DNA from: Trichoplax sp. H2
Lineage: Eukaryota > Placozoa > Uniplacotomia > Trichoplacea
Reading direction: 5' to 3'
DNA length: 64,000 nucleotides
NCBI GenBank assembly: GCA_003344405.1
Contig: NOWV01000005.1
Coordinates: forward strand, 186,001 to 250,000
Made by a program: the position numbers and the translations under genes. This document shows, piece after piece, positions 1 through 12,361 of this stretch (the stretch's first letter is position 1; each line of letters begins with the position of its first letter). Under the pieces are notes generated by a model. It was not told the DNA's origin and searched no databases. It saw only the letters and a list, made by a program, of their open reading frames with translations.

Positions 1-1580
1 GAAGTATTTTGCCATTTTATATCGCGCTTATTGAAAAAAACCTTAACGGAAAAGACACGAATCTATCTCACCATCACCGCTGGATTTCAAAGTAAAGCAG
101 CTAAATGTACTCAATTGTTAAAATTTTGTGAACTGATTGTCACTGCTTACCTCCATACTGGCCTAAATGGTAGATGTAGTGATAGCCAGCAAATTTCTTC
201 TTGGCTTTTAACCTTAGATCGTCAAGCGTTGCATCAATTTGCTCGCTTCTTATTAACCGATTTGCTCATTAGCTCCCCAAAACAAGAGAAGTCTTTACTC
301 TCCGCTTTCAACAGTAGCACCACAATTGAAAGCGATAGCTCACAATTTTCCATCGATGAGATAGAACAGTGGCTAGTTAAAACACCCTTGATAACACGTA
401 TTGCCGATGAATTATTTATGGCATGTTTTATGGATCAAACTTCTGTCCATCAAGAAGAAAAATCCCACATAGTTCAAGCGGATAAAACTGATTTGGATGA
501 TGATGATGATGATGATGATGAAAACGATGAGACTACTACAGATATACTTATACCTCTATGTATATTAGAAGATAATAAACCATCGCAGTTACTGACCTAT
601 TCCACAATTTTAATGTTAAATAATCACTTGGAACATCAACTACGACATGAATGGAAATTACTCTTTTCCAGTTTACAACATGGTGAAAGTTTTACTACAT
701 TGTGCAGCAGAATTATTAACAAAGGTCCGACTTTGCTAATCATTCGTGATATAAAGGGTCATATATTTGGAGGATTCGCTTCACAAAATTGGAATTATAA
801 ATCTCAATTCTTTGGTAAACTATTTTATCCATTTTGATAGATTGAGCGGAATGATACATTGTTGCAATTTTAAAATAATTATTAAATGAATAATTTCAGT
901 TCTATCTAGCAAAGTAGTAGTATTACGCATGATAAGTTTCATTTTACCTTTGCTAATTACATTATCGATCAATTTTTCACTTTTAGGCGATTCGAAATGT
1001 TTTTTGTTTACCGCAAATCCTAAAATGAGTGTATACACAACTACTAGATACAATAAGAATTATCAGTATCTAAACTGTAACATGCAGACGTTACCTAATG
1101 GCCTAGTAAGTGGAACACATGATCCATAATTCGCCAATATGTTTAAAATACCGACAATAAAATAATATCTTGTTTGCTTAATCTATTGCCTAAAGGGTAT
1201 GGGCGGTCAATTTGATTATTTTGGATTATGGATTGATGCGGAATACGGTAAAGGCCATAGTATGGCTGGACCAAAGTGTACAACCTACGGAAGTCCACAA
1301 TTGTCCGGGAATAAAACTTTTGAGATTGATTGTCTGGAAGTATGGAGTATCGGAAAAAAGAAGAAGGACGATGATAATGATGTATATTGTTATAAAATAG
1401 TTGTAACCAGAATAGTGATGTAATAGTAGTATATTTATCCATTAATCCTCCTATTGCTTATAATTATTGTAGGAGAATAAAAGAAGTATACTCGATCAAG
1501 ATCCTAGTGCTAAAGCCCTACTGGAGTTGATGGGTAAGAAGCAACATAGTGAAGGGCTTAGGGAACCTGAAAATAACTAA
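1..1580 (+). CDS. MEAK7: MEAK7 (TLDc-domain mTOR-associated protein), 3' part
   Basis: This is the 3' portion of a MEAK7/TLDC1-type gene. The family works at lysosomal membranes in an alternative mTOR signalling branch. Four exons are seen: 1-814, 987-1105, 1196-1381 and 1473-1580, with GT-AG borders and phases that fit, giving about 408 residues before TAA at 1578. The frame is open to base 1, so the 5' exons lie outside the window; the codon at 31 is TTG, not a start. The first exon ends in the start of the TLDc domain (GGFASQNW). The second and third carry CFLFTANPKMSVYTTT and GMGGQFDYFGLWIDAEYGKG, and the last ends in KQHSEGLREPENN, the conserved MEAK7 C-terminus. An uninterrupted run of eight aspartates from GAT repeats lies near 496-521, in a low-complexity acidic stretch before the TLDc domain. 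Family assignment is firm; function is taken from the family. Confidence 0.93.
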
Positions 1581-2674
1581 ATTTTCATTGAAGATCCCTA
1601 ACGGAGATAGTTTCAATAACAAAATAATTAGAATATTATTAAATAATGGTGATAGTCTTACAATATACGCGTAAAATTGTGCAATTTTAGAAGTAGAACA
1701 TCATTTTACTGCTAATAGTAATTGGGCTGTTATCTGATGCATTGCTCTGTATGATTAGCCATCACAAATAAGTTCTGCTTTGGCTGTTACAATATTATTG
1801 CCCATAGTCACCGATATAGGGGTATAATGAGGCTATCCTAAAAGTTGATAACGAATCAATATTAATGTATATAAAATTCATATTGTTACAATAATAATAT
1901 TAACAACATGAAAGCTAAGCCAGTAAAGGAGATATTACCTGTTGCACAATATCATAATTTAAGAATCTGATATACAAAGATTGACGTTAAAAAATGAACG
2001 TATTTGTATTTTTTATTTATTGCTGATAAATTGAGCTTTTCAGTGATATTCCTAACACTTCACTTTGTAACATACCAAGAAATTTTCAATGCATTTCTAT
2101 CCTGAACTCACTTGATTTGGATATAATCGTAACACTTATATACTGCTAATACATATTTTATACAGGAATAAAGAATTTGTCTTCTTTCATTTAAAATTAC
2201 AGCGAAATTGCCTATACTAAAATAATTTGGGTTAGATGAAATGTTAGTTATACAGGTAGAACCATGAAGGGATTTTTTAAAATTTTTTTCTTGTAAACCA
2301 TACACTACTACAAAGAAGTGACTACGAAATATACTATTGCGCCTGCTTACATTTAATTATCTTATGCTTATTGAGATAGCTTACATTTCAGTAAATTATA
2401 ATTATTACAGTGAAAATATAATAAAGCTACTCGTAATCCTTGAAGTCGACGAGTAATATAGTCATACCAATTTCAAGAAAACGAAAACCCCAGAATGCAA
2501 TGAGGTCAATAATGTCGCATGATGTTATACATTAATAATGCGCTACAACGGCATGGATATTCTAATTCAGTGTCAGCTTGAATATATGATCTTTTTTAAT
2601 TCTTTAGTTACATTAATTCGCACTGCCATATACACATTTCTTTCTACGGTGCCCTGCGTAGACGTACCGATAGC
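1581..2674. other. Intergenic spacer between convergent genes
   Basis: AT-rich DNA between the 3' ends of MEAK7 (+) and gamma-SNAP (-). It must hold both 3' UTRs and polyadenylation signals. I see no further coding exon, RNA gene or repeat in it. Confidence 0.6.
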
Positions 2675-5600
2675 CTAATTCAATGCATCACCTACGTCGT
2701 CATCGTTGTTGTCATCAGGTTCTAACGCATTGCCAGTACTTGATGCATTAGAATCTGGTAAGACTACTGTTGGAGGGCGTAAATCTCTTGCCAGTTTTGC
2801 AATCTGTTATGGTAACACAAATGCAGTTGTTACGCCATTTATAGAACTATGCTATAGGTGCACAGGATTATTAGTTAAATTTCGTACCTCGTTGTCATTA
2901 TGTAATATTATAGGATTTCGAATGCATTTCTGAAATGTTTCGCTATCTCCCTCAGTGATGGAATCCAGTAAATTTTCTATTAATGCACCTTCTTCAGAAG
3001 TATCAAATCCGGGGTACCTAATAAAATCGTTCACTACTAATAAATAGTTGCTAAATATAGCAAAACATTTGGAAGTAAGAAAACTTACTCAGTGGCACTT
3101 CTAAAACAGTTATCAGCCGCAACTTTGTCTCCAAGTTTTAAATAAACAATAACCATAGCGATAATAGCCTAAACCGATAGAAACAGTTTAACGCAAGATC
3201 TATCTGATACCTTATAATCATATCTTGAAATGTTTATATAGCTTAGAATGCAGAAAGTTATCCATACCCTAAATACGGAGGGAAATTTTTCCATGCTTTG
3301 ATATAATTCGCACTGTTGCTGCATGGTACCCAAAACGTTTGTGTACCTAAATAGTAGTGCAAATAATTTTATTATTTCATGTTAAACGAAAAGAGAACAT
3401 TTCTCTCAAGATTACGAGTTGCTATGTCATAATTACTTTTTTAGTTTTAACTGTAATCTTGCAGCTTTGCCAACACATTCCACTGCCTCATTTGATTTTT
3501 CTTCAATCTAACGTAGATTTACATTTTTTAACAAATCAACGAATTTATAAAATTCATCACGAGAGGAAATGGTAAAGTACACAGAACATTAAGATCATTA
3601 TCCAAAGACATTTTCATCTTAATCGCCACAGTAATGTACTTCGTTATCAGCATACCTTATGCAATTCACAGGCTCTTAAATATAGATCGATAGCAGTTTC
3701 TGCTTTTGTAGCCTCACAGATTCTTGAAATGAATATTTACAACAATTCAGCGTCAAAAGTATCCATTGTGCAGCATCATTAATTTACTGGAATCATTTTC
3801 TCCTATACTTACTTTGCAGCTCTATTTAGTGCCTGAGCAGCTGAAGCTGGTGATCCGTGCTCCGATAGCATAGAACTGTATATTAATAGAATCTGTTAAG
3901 TATAAATCACGGGCAAAAGGTCTATGCTGTCTCTCCTACAATAGCTAGATATTACAATACTATGGCATAGGTCATATAATAAGTTAGAATTTCAAAGATT
4001 TACCTGGCTTGTTTTAGAAGATCTACGGCCTCATCAATACAATTTAACTCCTATTGTTTTGAAAAGATTAAAATACTAAATGATAGCAAATCTAAATTTG
4101 ATAAATTACTGTCCATTTCTTTAATAATGCTGTTGAAATTCTATTGTTATGATAACCTTTAGCATGAGTGCTGCCTGTTCATATGACCTACAAATACGAA
4201 TGGAACAAATAGCAGATGAGTGTAGTAGCATACAATACGTATGGCAATTATTACGTTGATAACATATTATCTATATTACTCTTATTAGTTCATGAACTTA
4301 CTTTGCTGCATGATAAAGACTGTTGTATTTATAAATTTAGGGTACACAATGCAAGTAACGGGTAAGTTAAGGAATCTATGATTAATCTTTGCTGCTTCTC
4401 GGGTGTGGGCTACTATAAAGCGTTTAGTCGTACTTATTAACATGTACAGATTAAGTGATAAGAAAGTTATGGATACGCCTGTGATTTCAACTGAGCTTCG
4501 CCGGCTTTCCTGAATGCTTCACTGGCTTTTTCATAAGACTTGGCGTTCTTGAAGCAATTCCCTATATGGCATATGATGACAAGATAGGTCAATTCTTAAG
4601 GAATTTCATTCTCTATCAATCATAATTTCATGATGTATTCAATTCTGATGCTCTCAACTATGTATCTATATGCAAAGTGCTTTTAGCTCTATACAATTAA
4701 GATTTCCTAAACTAGATAAAAGTTATCAATTAGGGTCAATAGTAAATTCTATCACAACAACAATATAGTATTTATAATTACTGTCTAATGGTAATGAAGA
4801 TTGATGTTCTGTGTCTTTTATAAACTGATTTATATAAGAATGTCGACAGTTGGACGAAACTAGCTTCATATTCTTCAGTGGTGTAAGACAATAAATTGCA
4901 AACCTGCTTTTGAGTAGTCAGATGCGGCTCCTTCCCAATCAGCACTCCATTTGAATAGAGAAGTCTTTATACTATAAAAGGATCGATAATTATGATATCA
5001 CTGGTATGTTGATTGGATGATTGGAAAATAGTCTACGTACTTCTACAAGTGCTGATCATCATAGCTAGGCGTACATCTAGTAAATGTTTTAATTTGTACA
5101 TGACTATTTTCATTTTATCCGTACATTTGAGTCCTCGAGTATTGATTATTACATTGATATTAGTACTTGTTTAGTAAGACAAGTATAGTTAATCTACATC
5201 TAATCAAGACGCAAGTTAGCACAGAATTGAATTTACAGCACTGTAGTCCTTTTACATAGTGTTTATCGTCACTAATACGCTTATAGCAGGCCAAAGTTTT
5301 TCTATTTGTGAAGGCAGCACTATTTTAGAAATCAGAACTGAAAAAACATTCTATTGAAAAATACAACGTCGACAGCTAAAGCGAATGAGACAATTTCAAT
5401 CATGATCTGTACAACTACCACTGCAGTCTCGTACAGTACTACCTTATGTATTAGATATAACTCGAGGATAGTGATTGAATTCTTGATCGCTGTGATAAAT
5501 GCACAATCAAATGCCATAGCCATATTTCACACATTTAACGTCAGTCAATCATTTTAACAAGCAACTAACCCACGATCATTCATATAAAAGTAGTCGACAT

Positions 5601-6023
5601 CGACAGCACAATCATCGATATACGTATCCAATTCATCAGTCGAATGGTAGTACAGTATACGCATAGAATAACATAAAAAATTGACAGCGGACAAAGTTGA
5701 ATAGTGACTGTTTATTTCCGTGATGATAAACTAAACTGATGATGGTTTGTATTTTGCTAGGCTAATTATAATTATACTTAGACTTTGAGTATATGTATAT
5801 TTATTATACAGTACAGTAATACATTATATGATCTGGTTCAGTTTAGGAAAGCAAACCCATGGTAAACTTGTATCAGCCATCGTTTACTCTATGTCAATCA
5901 ACGCCGGCAATTTTAAGTCAATTTCTACTTTGTACAATATCCTATCATTGACACTTACCATTTCTCTGCAGCTGCTAGATATTGTAAACCTTCTCTGATC
6001 TTGCTTTCACTTCTGCTGGACAT
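2675..6023 (-). CDS. NAPG: gamma-SNAP (NSF attachment protein gamma), 13 exons
   Basis: Gamma-SNAP binds SNARE complexes and recruits the ATPase NSF, which takes them apart after membrane fusion; it is a cytosolic helical-repeat protein. The gene reads on the minus strand from ATG at 6023 to TAG at 2675. Exons: 5959-6023, 4904-4971, 4477-4561, 4302-4319, 4157-4187, 4004-4050, 3813-3875, 3656-3722, 3437-3507, 3268-3346, 3089-3168, 2888-3017 and 2675-2803. They sum to 933 nt, or 310 residues, against 312 in human gamma-SNAP. Diagnostic stretches are SLFKWSADWEGAASDYSKA (N-terminal helices), CFKNAKSYEKASEAFRKAG, ALYHAAKSYEQAALMLK and YPGFDTSEEGALIENLL near the C-terminus. The last exon ends in an Asn/Asp-rich tail. 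Exon 4 is a microexon of 18 nt. Similarity is to the gamma form, not alpha/beta. The upstream DNA carries a tandem duplication and a TACTGTA cluster. Confidence 0.94.
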
Positions 6024-6464
6024 TTTAAACTTTTTCCACTACGAAAAGATCAACACAGTTAACACTACTACTACAGCAATCGAGTTTGGCTGCAAGTCAA
6101 GAACTGCCCAGGCTTATAGTGGTCGTCGGCGGCGAAAGCGTTATAGTAGTACTGTATTAAGACCGTAAGGAATGGGTATTATACTCACTTACTCAGTAGG
6201 GTATAGCGTGTACAGTCTTGACTTGTCATCTGTAGTGGAGTGTATGGCCGTCCGCACCGTCCGTAGTACTGGAGTCTGTTGTGGTAATTCAGAATACTCT
6301 AAAACGACATTAGTTTTGCTCATTGACGTGGTATGGATTCAGTTCTGATACCCTTTCATGGGGTTCTAATGTGGGCTTCAGGTGCAAACCGCTACCAATA
6401 GCCCACTATACGCTGGTCTCCTATGCCTAATCGTCGAATGGTATGGAATAGAATCATACAGGTC

Positions 6465-6716
6465 TTGCAAATTGCAAGCAAAAACAATATCGTCACCACT
6501 GGTTTCGACGTTTACTCATTGACTTCCATTGCAGTCTAGAAGTCCTCAACTCAAGTCCACCATACGAGTACGAAAGATACTGTACGGGTGTTGCAAATTG
6601 CAAGCAAAAGCAATGTCGTCACCACTGGTTTCGACGTTTACTCCAGTGACTTACACTGCACTAGAAGTCCACAACTCAAGTCCACCATACGAGTACTGCA
6701 GTTCCATACGATCAGT
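6465..6716. repeat. 126-bp tandem duplication upstream of gamma-SNAP
   Basis: Two head-to-tail copies, starting at 6465 and 6591, share TTGCAAATTGCAAGC, then CGTCACCACTGGTTTCGACG, then CAACTCAAGTCCACCATACG, with a few substitutions. Each copy begins with the near-palindrome TTGCAA-A-TTGCAA, which resembles a C/EBP- or octamer-like site; that reading is inference. The copies lie about 440-690 bases upstream of the gamma-SNAP start codon. Confidence 0.85.
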
Positions 6717-6832
6717 AGTACAGTCCTGTACTGTACTATACAGTGTACATAGTACTGTAAAGCCTACAGTATCAGGGAAGAGTCTTTCCCAGAAGTACCG
6801 TACTGTACACTCACAGTACTGTAACACGAAAT
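6686..6832. repeat. TACTG/CAGTA cluster in gamma-SNAP upstream region
   Basis: Dense alternation of GTACTGTA and TACAGTA in both orientations, for example CCTGTACTGTACTATACAG and CCGTACTGTACACTC. The units are self-complementary and could form short hairpins. The same sequence family recurs upstream of CK2 alpha, PM20D2 and DGAT1. Confidence 0.85.
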
Positions 6833-8480
6833 CCATTACGTCATGACTACCGACTTTTGCTGGATTAATTTGCATTTGAAAAATCTTCCTTCATCTAGGA
6901 TGATCTAATGGTTATTTACATTTTTTGAATATTCAAATGTAGTGATGTTTCCGCTATTATCAATGATACAGAAAGCGTTATGCAGTAACTGATCATTGTA
7001 TAGGTGCATACTGTGGGTCGGAACGACTCGATGATAAAGACCATCAGCGAGGACAGTAATTCTACAATTCTATCATTACTGGTATAGTAGAGTTCAAATG
7101 GCTGCGACGATCCATGGACAACTATTTTTTTTTAGTCGTTCAGTTCATGGTGGATCATAATAATCACTTTATCGTTATTATTATTTAAAAGTGGCGAAGC
7201 CAGGCACAAGATATTATAACCATTGTTTCGCATACAGGTAGCGGCTTTATCTTGTTTATCCAATACTGCATGCATGCATGTAAAGATTATTGTGTAGATT
7301 GAGTTGCAATCTCGAAATAGAAATAATCGACCACCTATTTCAACTTATCCTATGCTACTTGAACTATAGAATGAGATAACATAAAGATTCGACTAAACTA
7401 AAATTCGGGATATAGCTTTCATTAATAGCTTGTATTAGCTGCTTATTGGCTGCGATACTCTAGTTCAGTCAATAACATTAGGGATACGATTGGATCAAGG
7501 TGCGATACAATTTATTCTCCTATAGGATTTACTGTAATACTTACTTCAACAAACATGTCTTCTCACAATATTAACAATGAAACAGTCATAAAATTCATTT
7601 ATCATATCAGATCTGGTGAAAAGTAGTTATACAATGATAGATGCTACTTGTTAATACTTCATTCTCAAATCGGGATTATACTTCATCGATCAATGATCAC
7701 GGAAATAGCGTTAAAAATTGGCACATCATAATCATATATCATATACCCGTATAAAATAGTATATAAAATACCAAGTCATCAACATATTATAGCTATTAGG
7801 CATATGTAACACAATCTATTACTAGATATTTTACTAACATCCTCATACAATCAATCCATGGAGCTGATTCGTTTATTGAATTAGCATTAAACTTTTGATA
7901 AATTTGTAAATAGACAAGAATTACCCTACTGATCACATCTACTTCAAAGTGGATAATAAAAATCGGATGAATTAGCTGTAATAATATAATAATAGAATAG
8001 AATTCACTAATACATTTAGTTAGCAATCAGTACAATATAAATATCTTAAGCTCAGTCATACCAAATTACAAAAAGTGGTTAATAATAACAACGTTATTCC
8101 GGTATTCCACTTTACTATTTATTTACTTTCAGTTATCGTACTCTTCTTATTTTCCAGTTTGAAGACAATGTATGAAAAGCTTTAACAGGCTTAAAAGTGA
8201 AATAAAAAATAATCAAAATGGATAAAGATAGGTTAGAATATGCCACTATATCACTCTATGTATCTAGTGTTATACACGGTATTATCCATCTTTAGTTATT
8301 TTCGCTTAGAGAAACTAAAGTGGCACATTGCCGATAGTGCTACAATTTACTTTAACGTCATGGCGTCATTTTCATGAACGACAATGCACCCCATTATAAG
8401 TCTAGTGGATAATCTTTCCCTATCTTATTAGGTAATAGCAAAATTTTCATCATGTTTATGTTTATTCTGTTCTGCCTTTA

Positions 8481-11400
8481 TTAATTAATGTAGACTGCAG
8501 ATTTCAAGTCCGTATTTGGAATTCCACGATATTTGGAGGTCTTTTTAATAAATCCGTTCTCAATAGCACTATATGCCATATCAATAATTGATACTGCAAC
8601 TGGCCTAAATTTTAATCCAAGATCTTTAATAACCTACACCATGGTAGCAAAAAATTCAAATTTTAATGCATTAACATATTTGCTGTGCAACTTAACTTGA
8701 CTACGATTCAAAAAATTAAGATTATTATTTACTAATGGCTTGACTACTTATTTAAAATTATCACTAAAAGTACAATATACACACTTTACTGTTTTGAAAA
8801 ATGGCAGTTTTTCCGATAGCTGGTATGACTTGCTTAAGCGATTTATTTACTAACGCAACTCCTTTTATTACAATTAATGGAGTTTCGTCTTTGGTAACTT
8901 TATAGCCTACAGTCAAAATAATACATGCTCAATTAAAAATTTTATAGTATTGACTATTTCCAGTATCAATCGCTGTGAATGATAATTACTATAGAATCAT
9001 ATAGAGTATAAAAGGAATGTATATAACTCAGAAGTAATACAGCTTGAGAGAAAGATATTTAAAACTGAACCTTGTGGTTCAAATTCTTCTGCAAGATATC
9101 CTGCAATATCTTTAATCCAGACATTTCCCGATATCGCAAGGTATCGATTACCTAAACCGTAGAAAAATAAATTGCTATAACATGCACAAGTGATCAAAGT
9201 AAATTAAATTAGAACTAAATTTTATAACACGACTTACTGTAAAGTAGTGAATAACTAAGACAAAAATCAAACATACGAGTACATCCATACAGCATCACAC
9301 AAGGTTCATTAATAAAGCCGATGAAATATAATTTAAGCATATCATACTGCAACAATGGATAAAAATTATCGTAAATACTAGCAATTCACAAATTTAATAA
9401 TGTAACAAGAAAAAGTGTATAAATTCTTACTAGTATGCGCTATTTAACTGCTAATCATGGATAAAAGACGTAAAACATCTTATTAAAGAACAGTAAATTT
9501 TAAAAGCAAAGCATGCGTAAGGCTTATTGAAATTTTGCAATGAAAGATTAATTTACAAGCTTAATATTTGTAGTAATGTTAACCTGGAGCTCTTGCAGAT
9601 GTCATTGCTGCAATATGAAGGGCAGCAACATCACGAACATCTACTATTCTTAGGCATATCTTTGGTACAATAGGAATCTTCTTTTCCAACAGGTTTTTAA
9701 CGATCTGTTCCACATTGTGATGTTCCCGGTAAATTTAAAAAAAGTAACTTATATTAATGAATATGCTAGCGCATTAAATTTTCTCTGTAGGTACATACAT
9801 TAAGTATATTTTTAAATGATATGTTTCTGTTATTATGTTAAATTATTATTAACTGCAATACTTATTTGGTAATAGTCGAGAGTTTAGTAATTATTTTTTA
9901 GAAGTCCTAGAATAAAACTAGAATATTAAATACTTGAAATTATCTGATTTGTTATAGTAAAGTTCAGGATGGATCAGAATGTATCTATGATACATATGGA
10001 GAAAAAACAATTGCCAGGTAGTACTTGTATGTTATTCATGCTTGAAAGTAATCGATATGAAATATAATTATCATAGTAATAGGATGAAGTGCAGTATTAA
10101 ATCTGTATTAGTCATGGTAGGAGTGAGAATAATTTGATTTTTAAAAGTACTTACTAAACGCTAGAATAAATATGGCCTTATCATTATATTATGCTTGTTA
10201 TAAGTATTGCAAGTATTAAATTTGTTACTAATTACGCTTACTGTATCATATATCTGTTATAAATTAAAAGTATAAAACATAAAGTGTATATTCGCATTGT
10301 TTAAATAAAATCATAAACCTACGCTAGTATTGCAATCATAAGTATATTAAACTCTCATGAAACCTATAAATATATATCTACATATATCAAACAAATATAT
10401 AACCAAATTACTAAATTCTCATTGCTGAGTTATAAAGATACTATCAGACAGAAATGATTAATTTACGACGAAATTTATTTACATTAAATGTGAAAACAAA
10501 TTCGTAGTAGTTAATATGGCAGCTAAGATCAAATACCCGGTACAGAATTTTGCGTAGATTAATTATACATTTATAGAATCTATTACGTTCATAATTGATA
10601 CATAAAGATAATATTGTTTTGCAAATACTGTAGCATCAGTAAAGTATCAGCAACATATTAACCTAGTAGAAAAATTAGAGGACAGCTATAAAAGAGTACA
10701 AAAGACACTACTCGATTCTGTACCTCCAAATTACTGCATGTTGTTCCGGTTATAATTGGACCATACATATCACCAGGATTTATTACTACAATTTTCATTT
10801 TATTCTTGCCTATATGATATAATACAAGACAATATATTGTTATTTTTAGATTTAAATTTTACTTTAAAGTCTATCCTGTACGCAAATTCTGATGGTGTCA
10901 AGTTGTACCTTTTAACGTTTTAGCAAATTCCCAAACCGTTCTTTCAGTTAAAATTTTAAATTTTAAACAAGGCTGAATATTAGGATCGGTCTCGTCCGAC
11001 CAGTCCTCTTCCGAGTATATTTTACCATCAACAATTGAACTTCCTATAAAGTATTGGTATTCAATATATTTTTGTTTCTGATTAGATGAATATAGATAAT
11101 TAATCTAACATCTAACTAATACTTAAATACAATTATTATATTGAAGGTGACCAAGTAAAATCGTTATAAGTTTATGATGCAATTATTATGGTATCCAAAA
11201 TGTAGAAAGGTTATAAGGTAATGATATATTTATGTTTCATTTCTGATTAAAATGATATGATATTCTATTATCTAATACTTAAAATTCAATTAGAACTGAA
11301 AATTCTCTCGTAGAAATTTTACAAGTTCACAATATAATTATTATGTACATAGAAAATAGACATATTTTAAGCAAGAGCATAAATATAGTAGAAGGAAGTC

Positions 11401-12361
11401 CCTTAGGGACCAATATAAGCTAATGTAATAGTATAAATTATCGCTATATCATCTAAGAGAGAATATAAATTTTAAATTAATATGTTTTTCCTAATTGTAC
11501 AGTATTAAAATGGAAATTTACCAATTATAGCTTGATCTGAGCTAGTTATCACAACTCGTTGGACTGTCTTCGATCTACTACATGCTTGTAATAACAATTC
11601 AGCATTTTCTATCAGTTTGGCTTCGTCTTTAGGTAAGACACCGATACTGTCCATCGGAATGTGGCAAACATAAATACAATCTTGAATTGCTCTAAATTAA
11701 ATGCAAGTAATATTTCAATATAAATTGCCTATAAATTTCATAACAAGAAAGTAAAAAATAAGACTAAAAGTAATCTTAGTAATATGAACATATTAATAGT
11801 GAAGTGAAGAATATTCTTAAAATATCAAATATCAAATAATCATAATTCTCTAATTTCTATAACTGCCATTATATCAAATTTTCTACGTATACGATACGAC
11901 AAAAACATAAAATCTATCGTAGAGCTTTTCAGGTAGTAACTTTAACACGGGTGTTAATCAATCGTTAATAAAAATGATCTTGATTAGGTATTGTAGTAAA
12001 GTAATGCCTAATGAATCATTGTATTTGATATTTTTCTAATTTTACACATTGTGCTTATGGTATTCTTCTAATGTGAATAGGCTTAAAGAATTGTAAATCA
12101 AATCATTACTTGGAATAATACAATTTGTTTATAAACTTACTCTAACCAACTAGCCTCGTTTATAGGGTCAATCTGAATTAATTCCAAGTCTTCAAATGCA
12201 TTTGCTGTCAGCTTTTTCAAACCTTTGCTATTTTTGTCATTCGAATCGCGAACAGCTCCGCGAACCTGATACCCCTTCTGCAACAGCTGTAAGATAATAT
12301 GACTACCTAGATGGCTCAGTCCATTAGTAACCAAGACTTTAGGAAGATTATTCTGACTCAT
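8481..12361 (-). CDS. Extended short-chain dehydrogenase, dihydroflavonol-reductase-like, degenerate active site
   Basis: An extended-SDR protein (NAD(P)-binding Rossmann fold) of the dihydroflavonol 4-reductase/GRE2-like group. ATG is at 12361 and TAA at 8481. Exons: 12141-12361, 11522-11691, 10909-11043, 10724-10809, 9584-9704, 9071-9151, 8785-8906 and 8481-8633. They total 1089 nt, or 362 residues, the usual length for the group, with phases kept throughout. Recognisable blocks: N-terminal KVLVTNGLSHLGSHIILQLL followed by GYQVRGAVRD; VVITSSD (beta-5 region); VVINPGDMYGP; RIVDVRDVAALHIAAM. Oddly, the glycine motif TGxxGxxG reads TNGLSHLG. The catalytic YxxxK reads CLKFK, near residues 156-160: lysine is kept, tyrosine is cysteine. 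Classical reductase activity is therefore doubtful; it may be a binding or regulatory member. Substrate unknown. Confidence 0.88.

Larger units (their letters stand above)
6024..8480. other. Intergenic: gamma-SNAP upstream region and SDR 3' flank
   Basis: The first 850 bases upstream of gamma-SNAP are less AT-rich than the rest and contain a 126-bp tandem duplication and a TACTG/CAGTA cluster, listed separately. From about 6.9 to 8.48 kb the DNA is plain AT-rich spacer with a short GCAT run at 7265-7280. No coding exon is recognised. Confidence 0.6.

Noticed and set aside
6529-6875. Overlapping 105- and 74-codon frames on both strands
   Set aside because: They lie in the tandem duplication and palindromic cluster, and both strands are open because the sequence is self-complementary.
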